From NCBI GenBank assembly GCA_020064725.1, contig JAGTWJ010000006.1:1922001-1986000 (forward strand): 64,000 nucleotides of DNA, in the 5' to 3' direction. A model generated the notes under the pieces. It saw nothing but the letters and a program-made list of their open reading frames with translations. It made no database searches and was not told the origin of the DNA. The translations under genes and the position numbers were made by a program. This stretch comes from Drechslerella dactyloides (taxonomy: Eukaryota; Ascomycota; Orbiliomycetes; Orbiliales; Orbiliaceae). This document shows, piece after piece, positions 47,211 through 59,613 of the stretch; position 1 is the stretch's first letter, and each line of letters begins with the position of its first letter.

Positions 47211-49207
47211 TCAAACCTTCGGCTTCTTCCAAAAGTATTGCTAATGCATTCCGTTAGCTTGCAGCGCATGATTTCGTCGTGCAGGAACGCACGCAAACGC
47301 CAGAGGAAAAAAAAAAAACTCACCTTATGGACCTTCCGGCAGGCCCTCAGACTAGGCTTGGCCAGACTACCAATGATAGCCTTACGATCCTCGTCGTCGT
47401 CCATATCTGCAATGTAATAGTACTCCGCCTCCAACGGCTTTCCGCTGGCGTCCTTGCCCTCCCGCTTGATCTCCCCGATGCACGCAACGCTGGTGAGGAG
47501 GCCCTGGATAAATTCGAGGGAGACCTTGTCGATGACGGCGGTGGGGAGAGACTTGAAGAGGTTCGAGAGCGGCGTGGAGGCGAGGCGGGAAAAGGCGAGC
47601 TGGTTGGTGAGATGCTTGGTGATCGACTGCTTGGATTTCGGGGAGAGGGGATCCTGCTTGACAGACTCGTCCAGCTTGTGCATCTTGTACGCCTTCTTGG
47701 GGGTCGTCGACAGGATGGTCTCGCGTGAGTTCTCGAAATCCTCCTCGTCATCCTCGTCGAATACCACTTCTTCAAAGTCGTTCTCGTCGTCCTCCTCCTG
47801 GTCCATCATATCGAGCTCGACGTTGTGGGCCTCCGGTTTCTCGGACTCACGCAGGATGAAGCCGTCGTCCTCGGCCTGTTCGATGGGGAGTTCAACGATC
47901 GGGTTGACGTCGTCGTCCTCGTCTTCGTACAAGGTGAAGGTTGCCTGGGAGGTCATCGAGAGGAACGGGTTGAAGGGGGACTGGGTGACGGCAGGGTTGC
48001 ACGATGGAGACTGCAAGGCCTGGTGGTTCGGCGAGACCAAACGGTTCTGACGTGGTCGCGGGCACGGAGACTCGGGGGCAGCAGACCAGATTCCCGGAGA
48101 CAGCCTGAGCGGAGCTGGTTCACTAAACGCAGCAGCGGCGAGCAGACCGTGGCGAGCCCTGGGGTTACCAAGCTTCGCAACAGGGCCGCCGGTGAAGCCG
48201 TTGAACTTGTCAACTCCCTCGGTCGGCCAACGGTTCTGCTTGGTGTCCAAGGCCTCATCGTACTCGGGCGGGAAGGGGAAGGTTTCGTGGTCGAGAACGA
48301 CCGGTCGGACAGCGGGCGAGAGAGGAGAGGTAGGGGACAGGAACTCGTTGGGCCAGCGGATGACGACACGGGCATCGGCAATCTCGAGCATGATGTCGGC
48401 TCCGGACTGGGACCAGAACTTGTCACCGTACCCAAGCTCGTAGATGTCACCTTTGCAGTGGATCTTCGCCCCGTTGAAGCCAACGCAGTGGACCTCGACC
48501 TCCTTGCGAAGGCCGTATCCGAGATAGCAAACCTTGAAGTGGACACGGGAGACGAGATGGGACTTGGAGAGGAGATATGTGCACTTGTTAGCGGAACGGC
48601 CAAAGGTGACGGGTGTTGGGTCCTTGGGCAGGACGACGGTCGGGACCGAGGCCAGGGGGCCACGGAGCTCGGAGATGGCGGAATTGGCTCTACCAAGACC
48701 CGACCGAGTGGCAGCGGTGGCGGCATTGCGAGTGGGAGAGGTGGGGATGCTGATCTCAGAGGTCGGCAGAGGCGTAGGGTAGTGATTCTCCTTCTTGAGG
48801 GGAATATCGTGGAGCATCTCCGACAACGGCTGGTCGAGGTAGGAGCGGGATGAGCCTCGGGGCGGCGAGGGCTGGAAGTCAATGGCGGGGAGCAGAGACG
48901 GCGTCCTCTTGAGGATCTTGCTGGGAGTAACCGGCACGGTGAGAGGTCTGGCATTCTCGTTCCCAACCTCCGACTGGCTGGTGCTGTTGCAACGCTTCAG
49001 CTGGGACCGGACGGCTCTCCGTTTGGACGGGCGGGCGGACGGCGAATCCGGGTCTATCGAGGAGGAGGCCGAGGCGGTCCGTTTGAGGGAGCGTCGTTCG
49101 CCGAGGAAGGGCGGTGGAGAAGAGGGCGGGATGTTGGCGTGGTCGTGTTGTTGTCGACGGGAGCCTCGTGTGAGGACGGGTGAGGAGGAGAGCGGAGGCG
49201 TGGCCAT
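47211..49207 (-). CDS. FHA-domain protein (Tos4/Plm2-like cell-cycle regulator), two exons
   Basis: Exon 1 is 49207-47324, the 83-bp intron 47323-47241 (GTGAGTTT ... GCTAACG ... ATTAG), exon 2 is 47240-47211. Splicing ends the protein as CRKVHK-QYFWKKPKV, which looks natural; reading through the intron would give an unrelated Phe-rich tail. The product has 637 residues. Residues 1-180 are disordered and rich in Ser/Pro with several S/T-P sites. An FHA domain lies at about 199-285 (VTFGRS ... SRVHFKV ... NGAKIHCKG), with the phosphothreonine-binding GRS and SRxH residues present. Residues ~430-500 are highly acidic, and a conserved C-terminal block (ISLEFIQGLLTS-type, then AEYYYI and RACRKVHK) follows. 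The architecture resembles yeast Tos4/Plm2, G1/S-linked chromatin-binding regulators; the assignment is by resemblance only. Confidence 0.82.
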
Positions 49208-52200
49208 CTCGACGGCTGTATCGATATCGAGGTTGGTGATTCGAGAGGAATGATGGCTGTAGGAGAGAAAGATGAGGCGTTAGACATGTCAACCGTTCCG
49301 TTCGAGGGAGATGGGGAGTTTTGGCTGAATATCAGCAGCAATCACGAATGCTCACCGTAGACGAGGAGGAGGAGAGCCACTGGCCTCACGGGAGGCTCGA
49401 CGGCAGCGGACTCGATAGGCAGGCCGATAGCAGGAATTGGAGAGCAGCGGAGGGACAGACCGGCCTAGCGGTCCAGCGGGTGCGGAATAGTCGTGGTGAA
49501 GCGTTCGTGGTGGTGACGGTGATGTTGGTGACGGTGGTGGTTGAGGGAGGGACGGTGGTGGTGGTGGTGGTAGTGATTTCGGAGTGCTGTGGAGGGAGAG
49601 TTGCGGACTGAGAAGAGGCAGCGTGCGTGGGCGTCGTGATGGTTTTGTTCGCCGGGCCGCAGGTTTCTTTTTCCGAGCACGCACAGGGCTGCAATCACAG
49701 ACAGTCGGAAGGAGGCACGACCTCGATCAATGACAGCTCGCCAGCCGTTGATGGGGAACAAGTACCTCCCCCTACAATCGTTGGGGGAAGGTACATTGGT
49801 CACGCTGGCCTCCGCGGCAAAAGCACCCGACCAGCCATTAATGCGATGAGGTTACCCACCGAGATGCCCCTGCCCGCGAAATTGGCAGAGCGACGGGGCT
49901 GCTTTGGGCTGTTTTCCTCGCTTTGGGCCAGGCGTGCAGGCGTGCAGGCGTCCTTCCAGCGTGTGGCCCCGGTTCCGCCGGCCTGCAATTTGCGGCGAAA
50001 AGGCGGTGGTTGACTTTCTGTTCCGTAAGTACTTTACTCCCCGCGCGTTGCTGACTAACACACGCGTCTCTCCCAGCACGATTGCAAGGAACGCGTTGTT
50101 GTCTGCCGTCACGTGACCGGTCGCTGTAGGGAGAAAGCGGTCTTGGCGCGTGCGCCGGTGGAAATGAAGGCCCTCACATTGCCGCTGCCTCCTTCTCCTG
50201 CCGCGCCCTAATTAAAATCAATCACACTGCTCCTTCCGTCATCACCATCACCTTCTGGGGACGCTGCCTGCTGGCACAGTCGCGATTGCCTCGCGACAAC
50301 AAACGGGGTGCCTTCCCCTCGTTACTCGTATGTGTACCTCGTTACGTGAGCGTTGTTCCGGGAATCGCCATGATATCAAACTAGCAGACAGCCTATAATT
50401 GGCAACCGTATGCATCATACCTGCATTGGCCCCCCAAGTACAATGATCTCAACCCCGTCTATCGATCTATCTATATCCCAGTGTACAATGTATACTAGTT
50501 ACCTGGACTTGTACAAGTACAATCTACACGCCGGTGACTTTCCCCCTATCCTCTGCAGGCACATGCCATGCCGCCCGCGCACCGATAGCGCGCTCGCAAG
50601 GTTCCGTCAATGTCACCGGTACGTGCATACGGACGCCAAGCCTATCGAATCCCTCCCCTCCATCCGTCCAGGCATGCCCCATCCGGCTAGCGCCTGCCCT
50701 TAATCTGCAGGATGACTTAACCGCAGCGGCGCTTCCAGCTGCTTGCTTGCTCCTGCCTGCATGTCTCCCTGCACTTACATTGCCTCGTACAGACAGGCAG
50801 GCAGCTAGACAGGTGTACCATACTACTTAAGTACAGTACGGTACGTGTAGATGATTCTTTTTTTGACGCTGGATGGAGCGGACGTGACTCCGGCCAATCA
50901 CAGCGCTCGAAACACCATCCGCGTTCCTGCCCCTCACTTAGCGATCGATAGGAGACACAGGCGTCCGGAATCGATAGCTGTGCGTCGCCATTGGCCGTTG
51001 AAATTCAATTTTACTCCCTAGCGTAGCTACTCCGTACCGCGTCTTATTACTATCCCTCGATGGGCGGTGGACCTTTTTTTTCCTCTCTTCTTCGCTCACA
51101 AGAGAGGGCATGGCATCTCCGTTGGTAACGTAACGTAACTTAAGGCTGCCGTTAATTAATATACCCAGAGTGGTTATATTATTGAACTAATTCATCACCT
51201 CTCACTTCTCTTACTCGATTCTTATGAATGCCCGTTCCGACCGAACGAGAAAGAAAGGCCAAAAAAAACGCCCCGTCCGTCAGATCTGGCCACACACCTG
51301 ATCAGACGGACCAGCCAGACGGACGTGCAGCATTGGGAAATAATTGGCCGCCGAGACCCCACGATGCAATGATCTTCGCGTGCGTGCGTGCGTGCGTACA
51401 TTACATTACATACATACACGTACATGCACAGCTGCAGCCAGACAGACAGACAGACAGCCTACATACACGCTACATACACGCCTGGGTATATACTTGCGTA
51501 CCGTCCGGCCGGAAGTTGCACGTCTGTACGTCTGTTTGTCTTACGCGCGAAAAAAAAGCGCGTTTTCTTGGTATCCCATCCGAGGCGGGGCTGCGCACGC
51601 ATACATTCGTACACTTGGCTGGAGGAGGAGTGCTTGCTACGTTACGGCCGGTATCTGCCTGTTACAGGTTTGATTGATGATGGCCTTGCATGGTCCTTTT
51701 GCCGTCCTTCCGCTTGTAATATAATCAGCCCGGCGAAGCTCGTAACGTTTGGACCGTCATTCGTACAGCCACTAGTCGGGTTTCTCGCTCGTGACAGCGT
51801 GCATGCAAGGACGGAATAGAATGACTTTTAGGAGCCAGCGGCGACGAAGAAAAATTTCGGAACAGGGCTGAGGAATGCAATTGGGGCTAGTGCGTCATCT
51901 CGCGAGGGGATGGGGCCTGGGAGACCCCCGGTTGGGAGACAAATTCCTGGAAAGTAATTCGAATCTAGAAGCCAGTTTTTTATCTGACGCGATATGCACT
52001 GTAACTTGCGTGTATATTTAGACGGAGGCGGAATCGATCAATTCAAATATCTGTACCAAGTCAAAGATACATTTTTTACATACCGACCGACCGTATCTAT
52101 AGCTACGTGCTGGATTCGATTCGAGCTCGAGTGCAGTATTTGAAGGGCTGTGAATGCCGCGCCGTGAATTCGAATTGATCCATCCATTCAACGCTGCCAG

Positions 52201-55200
52201 CTGCGCATGCACCTTCCCGCCCATCCATCCATCCATCCATTTAATCCTCATCCCGCCAACATTAATTACCAGGACGACAATCTCACTTAACTCCGCTCAC
52301 ATGTAACCAACCAACCAACCGCTAACCAACCATTCATCGCAGGCCAGGCAGCCCTCTCATACTAGATACATACATAAAGTGTACATACCTGCTCCCAGCC
52401 GGCCAGCCGGACTAGTCAACGATTCAGCTAGACACAAGAAACATCCTTCCTTCTTTCCTTCATCCTCCTCGTCTCGAGTTACGTGCGTGCGTGCGTGCGT
52501 GCAGCCCGCCAAGCAATGGCAAGGTCCCCGCCCGCCTCTCACATTCATCGATCCATCCACACACTCTCTCATTTCACAAAACGTAGCCTGTCCTGTCATG
52601 TTACATACAGACAGACATTACGAAGGAGACACATCCAGCCCGCCAGCCCGCCCGCTATTCCGCAGTGAGTGAGCTCGGCCGGTACGTACGGTATCGTGCG
52701 TGTGTCAGAAGTACCTTCCTTGAATCCTCCCCTTCCTTGCAAGCTTCCCGCGGCCGGCCGTCTTGTCTGTCTGCCTGGACCTGAGACTTGCAATCGTACC
52801 GGGCGCTCGATTCGAATTCAATTCTGTTGTTTTGTTCCACGCTCTCTCGCAGACGAACGCGCGTGGAAAAAAAAAAAAAAAACTCGCGCCGGATTCACCC
52901 AACGCGCGTCTCCCCAGTTCGCGAGCTCGACATGACAGCCGGCCAGCCAGCCGGGGTTTGCGTCCACGAGACTGATTATTCGGCATGGTACCTGGCTTCA
53001 CGAATTTTGCTTCTCCGATACGCAATGATGTGATATGGCACAATCACACCATTCAATTCAGCACCTGCTCTTTCCTCTACACGACAGGCATAACTATTCC
53101 TTCACCTCCATCCGATCGATCGATATCGCCACCCATCGCCTCGATCGAATCCAGAACCTGAGTATGTACACCAGTGACACTGACTCGAAACGTACGTGGG
53201 GACAATCGGTACGGTCGGTACCTATCAATCGTATCGTATCAATTTACCCGTCGTCCCGAGAGCGAGCTCTCCCTCACATGAACGAATGTTCCCATCCATC
53301 CGCATGCATCCCGCACCGCACGCTGCACTTCCAGCTACGGCAACTCCCATGCATGCAGACACCTCGCATCGACCCTCTCGAAGCGCTCGCCGACCCGAAG
53401 ATCTCTCGCGAATGCAGCCTTCGCACTTACATACATACGTATGAGTAAGTCGAGTAAGTACCCAACGTAGCTGAACTGTTCCAACTGCATTGTCCTTGCA
53501 GGAATACGAGCAATCCGAACGCTGGACCCAGCGGGCGGACAGCACGAGATCACATTTATAATTTGATATATAATATCATGGAATCCTCGCGATGAGTGAG
53601 CATGCTAGAGCTGATATGAAAGATAGACAACTGCAGCTGCCCGATGGATGAGTATACATGTCGGATCAATCCATTCGATACGGCTTGGTAGGTAGGTGAC
53701 ATATACTTATACTCCGCGGGTCGAGGTCAGCCTCGTGACGTACGGACGGACAATCGCTGCTGCATGGACGGACGCCTCGGTACGTACGCATCCAGCACGA
53801 GCTCACCACTCTGCACGCTCCTACACGCATAACGCACGCACGCGGGCAGTTTAAAGGGAAAAAAAAAAAAAGAAGAAGAAGACCACCAAGATTGCAATTG
53901 TCAGTCAAGGAAGAATCAAGATCGACCCCGGCCAGTCGACATGCACCCTGCTAGCGCCAACCTTAACTCCCCCATCCAAGATGTATACAACCAACTCGAG
54001 TACTTAACTCTCAGCTTCCGCCGCCAGCTTCGGGTTCTGGAAAGACGAACGGCCAAATTCTCATACCGGGTTATTTATCTCAAACTCGAAACACAAATCG
54101 ACCCGGGTTATCGGATCGGTCTAGTCCAGCCAACCCGTCCAACTTGGCACTAACCGTATGGACTATAACCAGCATACACTCCTTCCTTCTCGATATCACA
54201 TTTCTCGCACACGCTACACCACCACCGCACTAACGTCAAATCCCGACATGACTTCCTTCGTAGTGTAGTGTGTACAAGTAGAAAAGTGCAGTGGCGGGCT
54301 GCAGTGTGCAGCGTGCGTGCCGCCATGCTGAATTCCAGCTAGCTAGCCAGTAATTCCTGACATGAATGACATGACATGACATGACTGGCTTACCGGCTTA
54401 CTCACTGGCGCCCGCCCGCGCCCCGGACATGCCGCCCGCCACCAGTATTAACTATACAAGTAGTATATTATAACCAGGAGGTATGTATAACCAGGAGGTC
54501 GTAAGGTAACTAAGTATCGTATCGATGCAGTCCCGGGCGTGTACATACATATGTATCCGCTCCCTTGCTTGCTTGCTTGCGATTGCGAGGAGGAGGACTG
54601 CAGCAGGCATCGACGCCACCGCGTGATCAATGTGATGAGAGAAAAAAAATTTTGCTTGTAACAACAACGACGCGTCGGGGCGCGTAATATCGTCGGCGGG
54701 TACATACGTGAATAGCTCAGCCGTACGCACTGTATACGTCTTATGCAGGGATGCATGAATGTATATTTGCAGTCCACATGCTAGCTATATATACCTCACC
54801 GAATTCTCACCGATCGATGAATACACTATCTCCGCGTGTAATACACACGGCTGAGCGTAAAACGACTATGAATATCGACACGATATATCCGAGAGGAGTC
54901 GCTGCAGGATTACGGCACGGAGATATAAAGAAAGGTATCCACAGCCGGATAGTCGAGTCGAATGTGCTGCGTATACGACGCGTGCGAGGCCAATTACAGG
55001 TCCGCATTCGGAAGCGTGATTGGTGTCGACGAGTCACATCACGTGAGCACCCGTGACTTCCGACTGACTGAACGGTGTTTCCACAATTCAATCGATTCCT
55101 CTAGCGAATGTAGAGGTCTTGCAATGACGATTGACCGTCTTCAAGCTTGCGTGCGGGCTGCTGTACGGCTGCTGTTGAGGGCAGATGCGGATCTTACGAT

Positions 55201-55730
55201 GGGAGGCAGGCGGGCAGACAGGGAGGACATGCCTCGGCTTGAACCCTGACGTTCAGCTGGCTGCCTAGTAATTGTCGCCTCGCATTCTGCAGCTTTGGCA
55301 AGTCAATCTGTGCTGGAACCGGGCATTGGGAAGAGGGACGCGCTGATCCGATGGATGGTGGGAAGAGCGTGCTATAACAACACGATAACCCCGCGACTTC
55401 TTTGGTGTTAGTTGCCTCGTATCGACGTATCTCGAGGTTGGTCTTTACGGTTCTGGTGCAGTGGCATGCGTGTCAGCTTACTGGTCTTAGGCTTACGATT
55501 ACACGATCCGGAGCGCGGGCATTAGATGCTCTAAATCAAATAACTGCATGAGTCACACTGGACTCGTAAACCATTACAGTGGAACCTTGTGGATTTGGCT
55601 TGCGAAATCAAGTCGCACTATAGCATTATTGTATAATTATATATAACTACTCAAGTGCTCTATAGGACAAGGTCAGCGCCCATGAACGATCAAAGTAACC
55701 ATAAAGAACAGTTAAACTGTTTGGAGGCCA
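49208..55730. other. 6.5-kb gene-free region with many microsatellites
   Basis: It begins with the upstream part of the FHA gene. No open frame with domain or splice support is found; many long frames arise from repeats. Simple repeats include (GGT)n at about 49498-49578, (CGTG)n at 51378-51397 and 52482-52502, (CAGA)n at 51438-51456, (CCAT)n at 52221-52240 and (ACATG)n at 54359-54385, plus poly-A tracts at 52866-52880 and 53859-53871. A 70-codon frame at 53941-54153 begins with ATG but has no recognised features. Confidence 0.5.
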
Positions 55731-57016
55731 TCACCAACTATTAAAATTGGAAATAACGGATCCGTAACCAATATTCAGAAAACGGCTGTCGATCGAACGG
55801 TTCAATTCTTTACAACCATTGTTGCTCCCCGGCCATTTCATATAGAATAAGGATTTAAGTAAGTGATAACTGAACTGGAAAGGCTCACCATAACCTTTCC
55901 TGGCGATATATTCTGTACATACGCCATATACATGTTCTATTTCATACACTGGCACTAGCGATCCCTCCAACTACTATCCTCCATTTCTAGCAGAAGCTGC
56001 ACGTGCAATAATATATAACAGTCGCAGACCGGATGGACATTCATGTCAACCCGACTTCAATTCTCAGACAAATCGATCATAACTGACCCGAAGAACGAAT
56101 ACGGTAGCTGATCAATCGCTGTTCAGGCATTCAAGTTTCGAAGTGCGGCTAAAGCGTCATGTCGCTGGCAACCATATCGAGAAAGGAGCACATTGTCTCT
56201 TCGCAACTGCAACCTGCCCTCTAGTATTTATACGGGATGATCGGGCTTGGGAATGTTCATAGCGTCATCCCAGTTTTCGATTCGATGGCAAGCCTGAATG
56301 GAAATAATCATCCCAGGGCCTTTTGTCGTGTTTCGTGAAGTGGGTGTCATGCGATTCGTATGATCTTCTTGTAATGATATTCATCATACTCATCGGAAGG
56401 ATTTGTGAAAGATACTGCCTCCATAGCAGGACCTCTGACAACGCTCTAGCCAGATATATGTGCTCGCATGCGTACCGATATTTACTTAATGATAATCTTC
56501 ATCTGTGGAACGTCTTCGCTGAGGACATACACAAGCAACCGGTGGCATGAAAGGTGACCACGACAGAGGCAATGGAGACATGTTTACCTGCCAGCCATTC
56601 TTCCGTATGGTCAGCGAGCATGTTCCGAGACGCGGCCACGCATTAATTCGTTCAAACCAAATTTGTAAAAGCATGCGTGGGTCGCTCAATACCACCTCTT
56701 TTCTCCAATATTAAGTAAATATGGAGTTTGAGGATCATTTCAGCATTTGCATGCCACGTTTCCTGTTTTTGGATCGTATTCTTTCCATGACATCACTGAT
56801 ACATGCCCATGCTGGGCGAGCTTTATTCGAAGCCATGTTTTTTGGGATAGTCCACCTCTAACTTGCTTCCTAAAAATGCTATATAATCATGCATTAACCA
56901 TGGCAAAAGGTAATGGAGTCATCAAGTAGGTGAAAGAATAGCTTCTTGCTCCATATGGGGATAATACTGCCGCTTATGCACATGTCGAGTTTGTTGCTAA
57001 ACCATCTGTGGTGGCC

Positions 57017-57722
57017 TTAATAGTGACTGCTCAGTTCATGAATTGCTGCGATATCGTCCTTTGCATGCATATCGTATATGGTAATGCCTTCAGGCATGGT
57101 TCCTAGAGATGCAAGGTACTCGTCATCGTACTTGCCCTCTTGGCTATTGAGGTTCGCATCTGACCGAAGTACATGGGTAGGGGCTTTTCTAGGCTCGATA
57201 AGCAGCCTTGCAACTGCCATTGATATAATGACATACCCGAGGGACGAGAAGGGTTTGTCGAGTCATAAAACGTCCGGACCCATGTCTTGTGTCGATATAG
57301 TCTTGAACATAAGTCTGGTTCGAGTGTTAGGGTCTGAAAAATAGCAAATAGATCTAGATAGCAAGATAGGAGCAAGCCTCATAATGTTGGCGGTAAGAGA
57401 TATGCTGGGCTTCGTGAACGTTGTGGCAGCACTCATGTCGTACGCGCATGTAAGTATTTTTATAGCAGATGCGGTCATGACCTGCAAAACTTTTGCTTGT
57501 TGCCATAGGCGTCTTCGCCGTTTTGGTACGCATCTATCAAACACTGGGTGATATCGAGTAGTCGCGAGTGCCAAATAGCAGCATGCCGTTTTCTTTGAGC
57601 TTTTGGTAGTACTGCAATAGGACTAGTCAAGTCATCATATTGGAGTCTGTGGTAGTCTGCTCGATGTATTCCGAATCATTTGGGGTAACTTTGCAGAAGT
57701 TACTCGCCATGCAATGATCGCA
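57017..57722 (-). pseudogene. Degenerate gene fragment with single in-frame stops
   Basis: From 57574 to 57017 the minus strand is one frame of about 185 codons, interrupted by only one TGA at 57265-57263. Before it comes FTKPSISLTANIMRLAPILLS and a block ending ISTQDMGPDVL; after it come LDKPFSSLGYVIISMAVARLL and a tail ending HELSSHY. Upstream in another frame (57722-57560) CDHCMASNFCKVTPNDSEYI and LLQYYQKLKENGMLLFGTRDY are again split by one TGA. A CGA (Arg) to TGA change explains both stops. No family is recognised. Alternatively small introns cover the stops, but suitable splice sites are not obvious. Confidence 0.45.
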
Positions 57723-58879
57723 TACGTTTTTGCCCTGCCTTATGACACAGCACGCAAAATACTAGATCGAGACGTATATGTCCATGTTGGAATATAAGAA
57801 TGTTGTCTATTCTTGATCATGGAGCTCGGGGTTGAGTCCTTCGCGATAGTGACTGGCACGATATCGCTCTGGTTATTGTTTTGGATTGTCAATATAAGAA
57901 GTCGTTATCGTTGAAAAGAAGCGTAGGAGCTACTGAAACATATCTGCGTCGGTATAAATTCGAGGATTGACCGAGGCAATAGACAGGGTTATATATCTTA
58001 CCTATCAAGGACATAAACTCTGTGTGACACCCTGTCTGCAAGAATTTGACATATTTTATTGTCAGACATATATACAGCCAGCGCTGCAGCAGATCATTTG
58101 CTTCGGGTTCTTGCTCTTGTGATATCCCTGACATAGGGTCAAGAAATGAAAATATCGTTTTATATATACCTTATACATGAAGTACCGTGCTAACTGGGGT
58201 TGATATCATGAGCAAATCATCGTCAAATCTATATGATTGAAGGTTTCCGTTTCGAGTTTCCCTGGGACATTGCTGAGTGTTGGTTCTTCCATGCTTTGGG
58301 ATTTCCAAACTATGGTTTCGCACATCATAGACCTCGTATGCATATATGATGTTTTTTTGCATCAAAGTGCAGCTGACAGTAAGTGGTTTCATTGATCGGT
58401 GCGATGGTCTCGACAACAAACAAACAGGCAGTCAGTGCTGCATCGACAGGAATGTAATTTTTTCATGTGCAATATGCTGTATCATGGCTTCAACTATTAC
58501 CACTACGATTCAATTTGTTCTGGGAGAATCATGACTTCTGCAACGTAAGATGTGGCTATCAGCTCTGAAGAATCTTCTAGTCCTGTTCGAGTTCAGTTCA
58601 GCTCGATACATAGGAACCTGCCGAGGGCAGCAGGATAGAATCCTGCTTCTTCGCATAAATATGTGCTGTCTCGTTGATGACAGCAAAAACTTTACTATAG
58701 GTCATCGTTATCTTTCATAGGTACCAGATTTTGAGCCAGAAAGTGAACGAGGCCCTGCTTCTGTGAGTTCGGCCTAATTCATGCCTTTCGGAGCGGCTTA
58801 CTTCGGAATGTTGCTGAGTTGATTCTGCCTTAAGCTTTCTGTACTATCATAGGAAGAGATCGACGGCCAATGTTTTAAG

Positions 58880-59613
58880 TTATCGGTATCGATCGATCTC
58901 CGCTCCCAAGCCAGTTCATTCGTGCGGATCCGTAAGCGTAGGAGATGTCGAACTTATGCTCATGCAAGATGTCTGGGTCAGAAGTCTGAGTGCTGGTGGT
59001 TTCAGTGTTAGCTGTGATATTATTCCCGTACTGGCTGTGATCTTGTCATAGGCGATATTGAGGGTGATCTGCATAAGGCTAGTGCGTCCGTGATCAGGAA
59101 AATTATTAGGTTGCGCATGAGGTACTGATCCATCGATGTGGTTGGAACCCCAGCCGTCAGACGATACGGCGAGCACTTTCTTGTCATAGCGACGGTGAAT
59201 CTGTGTTTTCTATAGGCTTTCATTGGGTAATTGGGGAATAATCGTTCCTCCAGTTCAATGGTGCTTGTACATATGGCGAATGTACAACAGTAGTATATGG
59301 TTGTCATATGATAGTTGCTGCCGTTTCTTTGGTGTAGCATCTGGGTCTCGTTTAACGTGTTTTGGCTTGTTGTCGGGAGTATTACGAATTTTCTGTATCT
59401 GAGGTGATCCATAAGGATCTCGGGGTTAAGCTGCATGTTGATGTGATATGGCTGGGCTGGACCATGGCCAGGAGAGAGCTTCTGCGAAGGATGTTGTGGT
59501 GTGGAGGGTCCCATGATCCTCCTCCTTTTTTGTAAACGCTCGCTTTTCAAGGTAATATGGCTGTACCGCGATCTTTGCTGAACTCCTCTCATCGAATTTG
59601 CTGCTACCTTCAC
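58880..59613 (-). pseudogene. Degenerate gene fragment in three frames
   Basis: A long minus-strand frame (59613-59020) and two overlapping shorter ones (59176-58916 and about 59047-58880) share protein-like segments: LAVSSDGWGSNHIDGSVPHA, NFPDHGRTSLMQITLNIAYD and KFDISYAYGSARMNWLGSGD. Coding appearance moves between frames at about 59170 and 59040, consistent with indels or unrecognised introns. Not identified. Confidence 0.4.

Noticed and set aside
47825..48853. 342-codon plus-strand frame
   Set aside because: Antisense shadow of the FHA gene.
49352..49803. Overlapping His/Thr/Pro-rich minus-strand frames
   Set aside because: Produced by the GGT/GTG microsatellite.
54359..54385. ACATG repeats considered as a CRISPR-like or iteron array
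   Set aside because: Plain 5-bp microsatellite without spacers, and in a eukaryotic context.
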